From Enoplosus armatus (Eukaryota; Chordata; Actinopteri; Centrarchiformes; Enoplosidae): a stretch of DNA of 64,000 nucleotides. Within the stretch, counting starts at the first letter, position 1. Each line of letters begins with the position of its first letter. The position numbers and the translations under genes are program-made. Positions 28,051 through 39,302 of this stretch are shown here, piece by piece. The stretch spans positions 5,357,391-5,421,390 of the forward strand of contig NC_092180.1 of the NCBI RefSeq assembly GCF_043641665.1. The letters run 5' to 3'. The notes below the pieces were generated by a model. It had not been told where the DNA came from. It saw only the letters and a list, made by a program, of their open reading frames with translations, and searched no databases.

Positions 28051-31000
28051 TATTATTCTAATCTCTTTGAAACACGGTTCAACAGAAACACACCATCTCT
28101 GATGAATAGACTGCTGTCATGTAGATACAAAGAGCTGTAACACTCTTTGGGGTAAAAAGTGGGTTTTATATGAAGGCAAGACAATTCACACTGTCACATG
28201 ATGTAAAAAGCGTCACGATGGCTGACAGGAAAATGTGTAAGACAATGCGTAACACATACACACACATCCTATTGAAAGTGGTTATGTAATGATGCAGCTA
28301 ATAAAAATAGCAGCTCAGGTTTGGGATCACTCTTTATAGACATATTTCAAGTTGCAAAAGTAGTTGGAATCAACAGAATATGTAGTTCAGATTAAAATAG
28401 AAATGTAATTGCCCCACAGGGAATGCATTGAGAAAACAAGACACAAGACAAGACAGAAAACATGAAGAAAACTGTGCATACTGTTTGCATCCCATGAAAT
28501 TTCCTACATTTAATCCAACCTTAAACATAGCATTTGGCAAATCACAAAGGGGTCATATGAATTATTTTGTTATGAGCATTTTTATCGGTTTTGGAAGGCA
28601 CTGACAAATACTGACATCCTGCTGATAGGGATCAGATCAGAAAACACTCATATGGGTTGTTTTGCAAGGCAATGACAAACTTTTTCACTCACTTTGTTTG
28701 CAAGTCAAATGTACCAAAGACAAAAGTCAAAAGAGTGTCCAAATTCCAAATGTTTAAAACTAGTTTGTGAATTATCATTTGCCCAGGCAATGAATGCGTT
28801 GGCTGGTCCAAACAGGTGCTTGTGCTCACAACAACAACCTTTTTAGAGTCACTGCAATTTGTTGCAATGTCATTTTGATTTGAATAAAAAGTTATTTGAT
28901 GATGCATAGATCAACATAAAACACATCAATAATGTAATGCCATAACTAGGGGTCTTTTAAACATTACATCAACTTTCATCCAGATACACAGGATAACATA
29001 CAGGATCAAGATTTTTACAATTGCAGCGCACACAATGACCGTCACGCACAACAGCATCAATGACTCAACAGTTACTTTGGCAGAAGCTGAGATTTCTGGC
29101 TTTTAATGCTCCATTTTCAATCTGTACTGCATGTAGTTAAGATAAAACTAACTGATCTCTGAGGGGGATGCAGGTTGTTGAAGTTGCAAAACGAATGTGA
29201 ATTAGTGTGGACGAGTGAACACAGTCAGGAAGCAAATAAGGGGAAGTAAAACAATAGACTATACACAACAAATGCAGCCCACAATTTCAACATGTTCAGG
29301 TGACTAAAATGGATAACAGTCATTAACATGTATGTTGTTCTCTCAAGACAAACAAAGTATAAAAGCAAATACATACGATCAGTCCACGGACTCCACCAGT
29401 TACACTGTTTCTGCTGCTAAGGCAGACGAGAATTACTAGAAGTGAACTGCAGATAGTGTGAATGCATAAATAAATAGTCTTATCACTGCTCTGTCATTCA
29501 AACACATTGGATATACTTTTTTATTGATACAGCACTGTGTCATCACATCTAAGCTGTGAAGATTTTCTATTTACAAAGGTGGCTCTGTGCTGAGGTAATG
29601 GGAATGTTTGCAATCTACTGCTTCAGTTTCTCTCGGGAATCCAATGAGCGAGTCTCCGCACACTCAATATGCACCAGTCACTTTCATTCATTATTGGTAA
29701 CTATAGTGAACTAATGCAAGTTACTTGCTATATTTGCTTTTTTCTCTCTCTTTTATGGACAAAATGTGGAAAACAGCCGGGAAACACTATAAAGATACAT
29801 TATCTCTCTTTTGTAAGAAAAATGCCATTAAAGGAAGCAAAGTGACTCTTCTGGTCTCTAAACATTACTGCGCTTCTTCTCATTTTCTGTAAATTCAACA
29901 GTTGCCGGATGTACAGTTTTTATACAACTTGTCTGATTCACTTGAAGAAAATGTTTTTGTTCTGACTGAGACGTTGCAGTAAAAGCTGTATCAAAACGCT
30001 CAGGTTAATCCTCTGGGAACTGTGATAGTGTTTTTGATGATGATATAGGCTGCAGTTTAACAGCATCATAGGCTACATTTGCTATGTACTCTAATTCAAA
30101 GTAAAGTGTGGATGGATAAACCACAGTCTGACTAAGACAATGGAGAAATCCAATGGACAGAAACAGTTTTTGAGTCGACTCCATGGCATGTATACAGGAA
30201 AAGAATGGAATTGTTTTTATTTATTGTTGCTGTATATACTCACAGTGAAACTGGGAAGCTCATGTTGAAACTTGGGGACATCATTATATATATATAGTTC
30301 ATGAATTCACATCATAAAAACAGCGGGAGATTGGTGTGTTCTGAATTGCAGCCTTCATTAAAGTTAATCTCACATTAACTCTCTATCTGATCACAGTCAT
30401 TGATGCTAACAACACAGAGCTACTGATGCAAGTCGAGCTGTGCGATATCTAACTCGGACTGACTTCAACTCAGTGCCGGCTCTCTTATCAAACTAACTTC
30501 AGCCTGGTTCCTGACCGGCAGTACAGCAGTGCCTTTTTGTGTGACTGACGGAGCCTTTTGTCTCTGCTTTCCCACTTATTTTGTCAAATTTGTCCATGCG
30601 GCAGGGACTGCAAGATGCAAGATGTGTAGTTGAGATCCAAATGAAGGCCGAGTTCAAAGGTGGGTGTGGTCTGAGCAAGGGTGCTGGAAGTAGGGGGGTA
30701 GAGAGTAGGGAAGCACCCCCTCCCCGGGCGTTACGCCCCTGGCCCACATTTGTTTTGAGTCACAGATCACTGTATCCCAGTATCGCCTGTATCCCAGTAT
30801 GTTAGTATGTGGGTGCTATAGTTTCAACATCTAACAAGGAAATTTTGCGAATGGATAACTATGCATCACCTTAGTGTTTCTGGATATACAGAGACGTTGC
30901 TTGTCATGCCTATTCAAGCTGAAGTCAAATGTTTTATTTTCAGGAAGCCATGCCTCCATTTTGCTTTGCTGACACTTGAAAAAGCATCATTACAAAACGT

Positions 31001-31139
31001 CACATGGGACTATTTGATATGGGAACAGAAAAAAAGACAGCATTAACTAGTAATATCTGACTACAAAGCAATGTTTTTTACAAGTCTGAAACACTGACAT
31101 TGTTAAAACTTCTGTGCCTTTAAAAATAAATTCCTTTTC

Positions 31140-31570
31140 AGTTTTTGTTTTTGTTCCACTTGCAAGCCTTATAGTCCTATTAGATTACTTGCCTCTCTCC
31201 TCTCATCCAACAAAAAAGAATGGCTGATTGCTTTGGGGCAGACAAAGTCCCACAGAGTAGCTCAATTATTGACTTTGCTAAGTCAACCTTTAACATACAA
31301 ATCCTGCTCAGACTCTTGTCCTTGTGGTGGCCGAGGGCCCACTGAAGGCACGCATTCAGCTCACAGTCCAGCAGACATTAATTCCTCTCAATCTTCACAC
31401 TCAATTTAGTCTTGAATGTTCCTGCCAATATGGCTGAGCCTTGGAATTAGAAGTGGTAAATTATACAAATAACCCCTTAATAGCATGCCGCGCCCGTATG
31501 AAGTGAACCCGCCAACGTGGCAGCGATTTGCAGCGTGGCAAGTGAGATGGAAGGGCAAGTCCAATCATGT
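31140..31570. promoter_or_regulatory. Candidate conserved non-coding element
   Basis: Non-repetitive stretch with CAATTATTGACTTTG, CAGACATTAATTCCTC and CCGCCAACGTGGCAGCG (partial palindrome) motifs. By-eye call. Confidence 0.25.
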
Positions 31571-33552
31571 ACGTACATGTGCTCAGTAAGCAGACTATGG
31601 CGGGATAATGAGGATTGGTGCCCATAACACCCAAGTATCCACAGTCTGTTTGTTTGTCAGTATTTTCAGTTGCTCATCCTCACAAAGCAACACCAAATGT
31701 GTTTGTGGCGACGAAAATCAATTCAGCACTAGTTCGACCCCATGACTGTGTCAAGACACAAGTGATGGGAGAAATATTATAGTAAGAGAAGAATTTCAAA
31801 AGGGAAATAAGATGTGTCTCAGGGTTATACTATAAGTTGTTGTGAATACATAAGAACAAGTACATTCCAACAGCAGTCAGGATATCACCAGAACAACTTG
31901 CATGAAACAGGGTTTTGAGTAGTTGCTGCTTCAGTCATTTAAATTGTCCTCCAATGTGTAAAAAGATGATTTTCTAGATGTATAACTTTTTTCAGGCAGC
32001 AACTGATTTATTACGTGAATAAAGACTATGTTCAGAGTTGATATTTGGTGTCAGACTCTAAGCTTGTCATTCCCCGCAAGCAAACACCAACCTCAGCACA
32101 GCAGCAACTGGGGAGTGACGATAATAACACCCCCCCCCCCTCCCCCCAGGGGAACTTAGACTCAGAGCCTACAGGTGGATGCTGGGGTGAAGGTGGGGTT
32201 TATGAAATGCTACAAGAGAGCAGCAGTGGCATCAGCAGCAGAGTTAACACAGCTACAAAAACTTGCTGCAGTGGTTTTTGCTTCAAAGTCGACTTACAAT
32301 AAGCTAATGCATATAAATAACGGGATGATACAAAACATTTGTTTAGCTAAATTTCCTCCCAAAAGTCCACAGTGTGTCCCTGAACCAGATTAGTGAGTTC
32401 ATTCGGCAGAATTTTTGACACGTTTTTGGTGTCCGTCACTCGTCTGTCCCACTCAACAAAATTTCCTTCAGCACTTTATAGATACGGCGGCTCTCCTGAA
32501 ATAAATAGCACCTCCACTGATGTCAGAAAAAAAAAAAAGATGAAATATATTTAGCTTCAGGGCAGAGATGCGAGTTCACACAGCAAAGGCCACTTATTGA
32601 GTGAACAGACTTTCTAGACCATCATCGAGTAGCCTAACTAAATAGACCATGAGACGAGATGCGTCTCCTGCTGAGCACCTGAGACTATACTAGGGGATAT
32701 ATACTTTTTAGTGAATAGATATGTATAAATCTAAACCCAGCAATCCACTGGATATGCAGCAGCAGGCTCAAACACATCAGCTATGCAGCAGACAATTATG
32801 AACTTATACATATTAAAATCACAAGACCTCAGGCTTGGAGCAGACAATCTCCTCATTTCAAATTCAGATGTTCAGATGTAATTGTGATATGGAGAATAGT
32901 GTACAGATTTGTCACATAACTTCGTTGAGTTTAAATAATACTATACTGGTCACTGAATACACATACATATATTATTTAGTTTTACATCAAAACATACCTG
33001 TTTGATAAGTCTTTGGAGTCTTGTTTGAGGAAACGTGTCACGTAGGCTGCAACACTCAACACGCATTTTGAACTTACTTAGAAATACTTGGGATTCCTTT
33101 GTCTTTCATGAAATATACAGTAACTATTTGAAGGTAAGCAATGCTTCTTTTACAGAATTGGCTTATTTTAATTTATAATGGAAAATGAACGCCTACGTTA
33201 AACAAATGTTAAGAACTGTATCAGATTGCACCGAATCGTTCTCTATTATAATGTATCGTCCCTGAATGTATCACAGCCCGTGTATCTAGATATGTATCAG
33301 ACCGAGAGATGCACATGCAGAGTATTGTATGCACATGCCAAACAACAACCAAAAGAAAAATGAAGCTCAACAACAACTTCCACCATTAAAACCAGTGCAA
33401 ATACTGCACAGGTGGGTACAGAAATGACTAGCAGCCAGCAGAAGAAGCAGGTGCACAATAAACTGCAGGGGAGCCGATTTACTAACTGGTTTTAACTAAC
33501 CAAGCACACAGACACCGGGACATTCAACATTAGCACAAGAAGACACACTTAC

Positions 33553-33683
33553 CTCGATGGGGAGACAGAAAAACAAAACTCTTTTTGAGCAGTTGCTGCA
33601 CACAAACTCCACAGCAGGACATGAAATCTCCCCTGGAGCTTGAACCCTCCGTCAAGGCCGACGGTTGATATCACAAACATAAT

Positions 33684-33717
<34 letters not shown>

Positions 33718-33830
33718 GACAGAGAAATGCTGCTGAACGGTGGTAGCAGCAGCAACAGCAGGATGATAAGCCGCTCTGAGGCAACATTACCGGACAGTTA
33801 GCAGCTCAGCAGCAGCAGCAGCAGGTGGAG
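33553..33830 (-). other. Candidate orphan first exon on the minus strand
   Basis: A GC-richer segment ends at a near-perfect splice donor, CATCGAG|gtaagtgtgt (exon end 33553). An open frame runs through it: a Ser run coded by the TCA repeat, then MFVISTVGLDGGFKLQG and on to SVSPSR just before the donor. The only ATG is after the Ser run, in a weak context. A GC box (GGGCGGG) and a CCAAC motif lie upstream at about 33855-33890. No acceptor exon was recognised downstream (1-33.5 kb), so it could be a 5' UTR exon of a gene with a very long intron, or a non-coding RNA. Confidence 0.35.
33684..33716. repeat. (TGA)n trinucleotide repeat
   Basis: About 11 TGA/ATG units inside the candidate orphan exon; read on the minus strand as TCA it codes a Ser run. 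Interrupted CAG tracts lie nearby (33805-33823). Confidence 0.95.
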
Positions 33831-34775
33831 GCAGCATCATGTCAATTTGAAACACCCGCCCTATTGAAAAGGGTGCGTTGGTTATGGTTGCGACCAGCAG
33901 GGCAGTCGTCATGTGTGACTTCTAACCTAACCTCTAACCTTTTGCTCACTTTTTTCTTTCCACTGGCCTTGAGTGGACCGCAGGTGCAGCTGGACTTTAG
34001 AATGATTGATTGAGAGTTTCATGAAATACTCGATAATGTATTGTATTGAAATGTATAGGCTGCTTAGACACAATATTATCAAATAGATAATAATAAGAAG
34101 ACAAATTGTTGTTGCATGCCACATGCTATGTATGTTGCTATAGAGCAGAAAAATAAAATACAGTCAGACATGATTGACACATACACAGAATAGAAACCTC
34201 TATTCTTTAACCTCTAAATAATCAGGGACAATTGTCAATGTAGTTGTCAAAACAGTTAATGTTCTTATTCTTTCATCTTACATTACATAACATATACCTT
34301 ATTTTCAAGTGGATACAATTATTATTGTCTACATTGTTGTACAACTCAGAGGCGAAGGTCACAAATGTTAGTTAACAGTCTGCTGCTTCTGGTTATGCTT
34401 TCCTGTCATGACCTATCATCTCAGAAAATGTACAATAACTATTAAATCTTTTATGTTTACAGAATGACCTGTTTGAAGCAGCGCACTCATTCCACAGAGC
34501 GCCACGGTAAGAGGGAGATCCTTAATCATGCGGAAGGTTTCAGCAGTTTTCTTTACTCTTATCTAGGACAGAGAGTTCAAGAAACCCTGCAGCATGCAGT
34601 GTAGGTTAGTGTGTTTTCAGCTGTAGTGTGTGTGCAGTGTGCTGTGGAGATTTAGGGTAGCAGGACATCTCAGGACACTGAGCAAAAATCTGTTTGAGAA
34701 ATACTTAAATTAAATCAATATTGGTTCTGTCACTTCTCAACAAAAATGTCCTGAATTTGAAAGCAACTGCCTCTC

Positions 34776-34986
34776 TGTGCAGAGTTTGCATGTTCTCGCT
34801 GTATTTGCGTGGGTTTCCTCCTCCCACAGGCCAAATACATACGGGTCAGCAACTCGAAATTGCCTATACATGTCAGTGTAAGTGCGGTTGTCTGTCTGTG
34901 TTAGCCCTTTAACCGTCTGTCCTGGGATAGACTCCACCGACCTCGAGCTCCTGAACGGAAGCATGTGAGAACAGGGATGGATGTTT
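34776..34986 (+). repeat. SINE / L2-tail interspersed repeat
   Basis: Contains GAGTTTGCATGTTCTCGCTG, TTTGCGTGGGTTTCCTCCTC, TCGAAATTGCCTATACATGT and CTGGGATAGACTCCACCGAC, the conserved steps of an abundant fish SINE and L2 tail repeat. Some internal parts are lost. Confidence 0.8.
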
Positions 34987-35790
34987 AGAATTGGTTGAAA
35001 ATGAGAAGCAAGTTAAAACCAAACTTTTTAAGATTTACAAAGACAATCTGTGGGTTCATTTAGGAGATTGCTCAAAATAACTGTTACCTTTGCATCAGTT
35101 GAACACCTAGAGTCAGTGGTGGTGGACGTGTCCAGGTTTTGACTTTCAGCTAATATTAACCAAAACTCTTTTGACTGATTAAAGAAAAGTTATGTAATCT
35201 AATAATTAATTAATTAGGTGTTTATAAATGATTAAACAAAATGGTGGTAGACTGGAGTCTGTTGGACCACACAAGGCTTTGGCAGGAGGAAAACAGCCTC
35301 TGACCTCAGCACCACTGCAGTGATCACTGAATTAACTGCATGAACATTTTTTTTAAAAAGGCTCCTTCACAAAGAAGCAGATATTTACATACAACAACCA
35401 AAAATGAAACAGGCTGCAACTGGCAAACAGCATCTTTAATTGAGTTCATTTGTGGAGCAGACATCTGCAGAGCATATTTTTCAAAAAAATATTTTTTGCT
35501 ATTTTCTGAAAATCATCAAGAAATGCAGAACATATATTCATGATTCGAACAACTGCCCTTTCATCCTGTAATAGCAGCCTCGTAATTGTTTGGTTTTTGC
35601 CTTTTAGATAGAAAAGTATCTCATTCTTGAGTGTGCAAACATGGTGCAGAGCTACAGCTTGACTGTGCAAAAACTGCCTCGATGATAGTAAACATGGTGG
35701 GAATTAATTGGTCACAGGAGGACTGATTTACTAAAAAATAAAAATGGGGGGCGGAGCAGAATCTGCACAGGTAAAGGATGAAATTTAGTT

Positions 35791-35796
35791 TTTATT
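35791..35796 (-). terminator. Candidate c11orf96 polyadenylation signal
   Basis: AATAAA on the minus strand about 950 bp past the stop. It is the first good signal seen downstream, so the 3' UTR would cover roughly 36745-35770. Confidence 0.35.
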
Positions 35797-36745
35797 GCAA
35801 GGCCCAAGGAGGGCACTTCTTGATAGCTGGGGGGTTCATGTGTTGAAGCCTTGTGTTGTGGCCTCATGATTCATGACTGTGTCTTTTGTTAGTGTCTCAG
35901 AAACAGTCAAAGGTAAAATAAACTCATGGTTCAATTATATCAGAAATAGTGGGGGGGGGGGTGAGGGGACATTTACAGATTGCAGTTGTTAATATGCAGT
36001 TAGGATGGAGTGGGTGCAGGGGATTGTTGTGTAGTACAGTATAGTTTGTGCTATTTAGCTCAAAAAAGTGTATCAATAGTGCCACCACATGGAAAGGCCT
36101 GAAAGATTCTAATGGCTTTTGAAAGCCAACATTTCCCCTAAAAACACAGCTTCTAGTGTTAGATTTCAAGCAACATCATTAAGAGACTTGATGTATAACG
36201 TGTGTTTAAGATGTCAACATTAAATTCAACTGACATTTTTTCCTTTTACCTTAATAGTAGAGAAGACAGACCACCAAACACATGTGTTGACATCAGCTTT
36301 ATATATTAAGTTCAAAATCTTAGCATCAGGCAATATGAACATTTGGAAAAGAAATGCATTCATGTAAATAATAACAATAATAATAATAACAACTTGACCA
36401 GGTGAAAGTAATCCTCTGCAGAAAATCACAATAAAGAAAAGCATAATTACTTTGAAAATATGGATAAAATATGCAGAACAGTAGTTTGTTGCCAGCACCT
36501 TTTGACTAGCTCTTAGAAGCGCTCCATCACAGTTCTTTAGTGTCTTGACTCAGTCTCATCCATGGCCATATATGGTGTCCACCAGTGGCAACAGTTTTAC
36601 CAAAATATCACCACCGTCAGAGGTTTTAACTCGGCACAGTCTGCATCCGTAATACTGCTGACATCTGTTGGTCTCCAGACTGGTTGCAGGGAAGCCAAAT
36701 AGGTCAAACATGCCACAGTCATGCCAGAACTTCCTCTGGAGGAGC

Positions 36746-36982
36746 TCATCTGGTACTCCTCCTCAGGCTCTCCACAGTCTGCAGGAAGGAGCGTTCGGCT
36801 TGGTCCTCCTCCAAGGTGGAGCAGTCCTCCTCCTCCTCCTCGATGATGCCACACTGTACGCAGCGGAGGCGGGGCTCGCGTTGTCCAGCCCTGCAGACAC
36901 AAGCTGTGGCCAGAGACTGGGGGAACTCCTCCATCACCAAAGGCAGCAGATGGGCAGGGAGCGTGTCCATGCTGGTCGCCAT
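36746..36982 (-). CDS. c11orf96: C11orf96-like (Ag2 homologue) small acidic protein
   Basis: Single-exon ORF of 78 residues from ATG in a good Kozak context (TTCACCATGG) to TGA. Recognised from the C-terminal block STLEEDQAERSFLQTVESLR followed by RST, which matches the [21 protein letters not shown] region of mammalian C11orf96, and from an upstream EFPQ motif with a preceding HLLPLV stretch. A Glu run (residues about 48-52) comes before the block. It ends directly after LRRSTR, so the Ser-rich tail of the mammalian protein is missing. It lies on the same strand and just downstream of hsd17b12, as in human. Function is poorly known; the mammalian gene is described as inducible. An upstream in-frame extension to 37021 has no ATG. 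Confidence 0.8.
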   Translation of the reverse strand: MATSMDTLPAHLLPLVMEEFPQSLATACVCRAGQREPRLRCVQCGIIEEEEEDCSTLEEDQAERSFLQTVESLRRSTR

Positions 36983-37334
36983 GGTGAACGGTGGCCCAAA
37001 TGTGAGGATGGTGAGCTGCACAGTGAAGCCCTAGAGTAGATGTGGAGTAGGATGTAGGATTTTTAAAGCCTTTTGTTAAAGATTCTGGTGTATCTGATCA
37101 GCTGTCTTCAAAGGTTTTGGTACAGAAGATCCCAAAAAAAATTGACAAAGAATTGTGAAAAATATGAAATACAATACTCAATCAGTGAGAGCTGTTTAAT
37201 ATTCAGTCCTGAGGGTTCTGCTTGATGAGAGATGATTTGAGAGATCCTGTTTTTCTCTTTTTCCAATCTGCTCTTCGCTCTGGAACTCTGCTGTGTCTGA
37301 GCGAGCCGTGGACTCTGAGCACCACTGAGCTCTT

Positions 37335-37343
37335 CTTTATATA
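37335..37343 (-). promoter_or_regulatory. TATA box of the c11orf96-like gene
   Basis: TATATAAAG on the minus strand, 353 bp before the start codon. Transcription would begin near 37305-37310, giving a 5' UTR of about 325 nt without a needed intron. A TATA promoter fits an inducible gene. Confidence 0.6.
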
Positions 37344-37951
37344 CATCTCTACAACCCACTCGTTTCTTCCTTTGGGCATCCCTCCACACACAGAGCTCCT
37401 CTCCCCTCCTACATTCTCAGTGATGACACATTTCCGCAGCTTCCATACCAGAGCACCGGAATAATCTCCCAGAAACTGTTGGCATGGGAACCGGACGGTG
37501 ATGTTTGGGAGGGAAGAGGCAGAACGTGAAAAAGCAACACATTTGGTATGGACTGTGAAAATGACGAATAATGGTAAAATCACTCAAGGAAGTTATATGA
37601 GCTGATTGATAGGTTGTAAAAGGGTATAATAAAACATGGGTATATAAGGCGTTTTTATTACACAGAAGAGTTTGTGGACTTTTTACAGTGAATTCTTGGG
37701 TGTGAAGGTAGCCGACAGACATGCCAGTGGCTCATAAGGAGATTTACAGACATTTTACACTTTTTACATGTGATATCTGACAAAACCCATTATGGAATTA
37801 ATACTAGAACTCTTCTCGTCGGGCCTTTCCATGAATTTAGTATAAAATAGTCTAAAATGTGTCCCCTCCGTGCTCTAAATCTTACAGCCATGACACAGAA
37901 TGTAAGAAGTCAGAACAGACAGATGACTTGATGAAGTTATTTGAATTGATA

Positions 37952-37957
37952 TTTATT
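37952..37957 (-). terminator. Candidate hsd17b12 polyadenylation signal
   Basis: AATAAA on the minus strand, about 1.24 kb past the stop codon, giving a 3' UTR of ordinary length that ends before the c11orf96 promoter. Another A-rich AATAAA lies about 40 bp before it (near 37992). No transcript data support the choice. Confidence 0.45.
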
Positions 37958-39194
37958 GATGGCTGAAAGTACAAATGCAATGAAGTTTTTTTTATTTTTT
38001 CTATATAGTCAGTACATTCCAATGGTATCCAGATGTTCTGCTTTGATCTGGTTTCACCCCAAACAACATGCATCCCAGGTATCAGGAATATGCCATCACC
38101 CTTGAGAAAAGCCTTGGAACGGAAGTTGGTCCCTGCACCTAAACAGTTTGTATGCTTGAAATGTCAAGTACAAATTCTCCATCGGGATTAAAACACCATA
38201 ACTTAAAGCCGATATCTGAGCCACAAGCAGAGATTTTACACTATTTCATTGGTTTGTCTCATCTGTTTGGTTTGGTTTAACATTTTAGAAAATCAAACAA
38301 CACGGGTGAAAAGATGCATCACGCACTGTATTTTGAGAGAAATTTCTGGAATTTTCAGATAGACGCCAGTTGTAAGAGTGGATTTGAATATCAATTTAGT
38401 ATGTAAAGAAAACACATTTTAATATTCTACCACAACTTCTCCGTCTGTGCTGGCTATTCCTCTACAGAGCCTCATCTTCATTTTTACAGATGAAATGTAG
38501 TTTGGTTAAATTATGCATGCGGTCCCTTCACCACCACATCAATACTGCTGAGAAAATATTAAGACGAAAAAAGCAAACAAGACATCTTTAATGATTTTGA
38601 GTTGGTGCTCAAGAAGAAAGGTGTTAATCTGGGTGCTTTGAAACATCTATGAAATGACAAGAAAAACCCAAAAGAATGAGGAATTAAGAAAGCTATTAAT
38701 ATTACAAAAACATTTACCACCTTTTAAATCTTGATAACACATTGTTTAAGTGTTCTAGAAAATGTTAACAGTAAGTACAACCTCCAGTCTTCTACTTAAT
38801 AGCTTTAAGCTAGTCCACATATTCACAGGAGGCTCAAAGATACAAACACACAGAGGCCTCCACTCGCAGACACATCCAAATTATCTACACCCTTCCCTTA
38901 TCATGGAGGCTTAATTTTGGATCATGTTTTGAAGACTGAACAATACTTTTGGGAATTGTTTTTCGTTTTCACCACTTTGTTCAGTATGTTTCACACAGCT
39001 GTTTGGATTGAATACATGTAGCCGCAACAGTGGCCAGATACTGCCTCACATCATCCATGACTGGGAGTATCAGAGGGAGGGAAACTGAGATGTTGCCCAG
39101 AAACTGTCACATTTTCTCTTCTTGCTCCATGATGATGGTAGTCGGACGAGTCATTAGCACAGTTGCCCCCCCCTGTCTGCTGCTGACGATCCAT

Positions 39195-39302
39195 CTATCC
39201 CTGCTTTTGCTTCTTGAGGTAACGAGCACGCTGGGACAAACCCATCCCCATCACGTAGCTGTTGAGGATCTTGGCAGGGAGCAGAGCTGTAGTCACCCAG
39301 CC
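39195..39302 (-). CDS. hsd17b12: hsd17b12 coding exon 11 and stop
   Basis: Encodes residues 285-319, from [20 protein letters not shown] to the end KKQKQG, then TAG. The hydrophobic stretch is the probable C-terminal membrane-associated segment. The last five residues fit the KxKxx ER-retrieval pattern; human ends with a related lysine-rich motif. Acceptor ccctctgaag. Confidence 0.92.
   Translation of the reverse strand, partial: GWVTTALLPAKILNSYVMGMGLSQRARYLKKQKQG

Larger units (their letters stand above)
27230..33540. other. Intergenic or long intron, no gene recognised
   Basis: No coding exon seen on either strand. If the donor at 33553 is real, this is part of its intron. A small tract at 30660-30740 (GGTGCTGGAAGTAGGGGGGT, CACCCCCTCCCC) resembles the edge of a DNA transposon. 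Confidence 0.55.

Noticed and set aside
1..33500. Coding exons of EXT2, ALX4 or other human 11p11 neighbours
   Set aside because: No frame with recognisable similarity was found on either strand.
36597..37039. Plus-strand and other-frame ORFs of 101-123 codons across c11orf96
   Set aside because: They are shadows of the GC-rich c11orf96 coding region; only the minus-strand frame at 36746-36982 matches a known protein.
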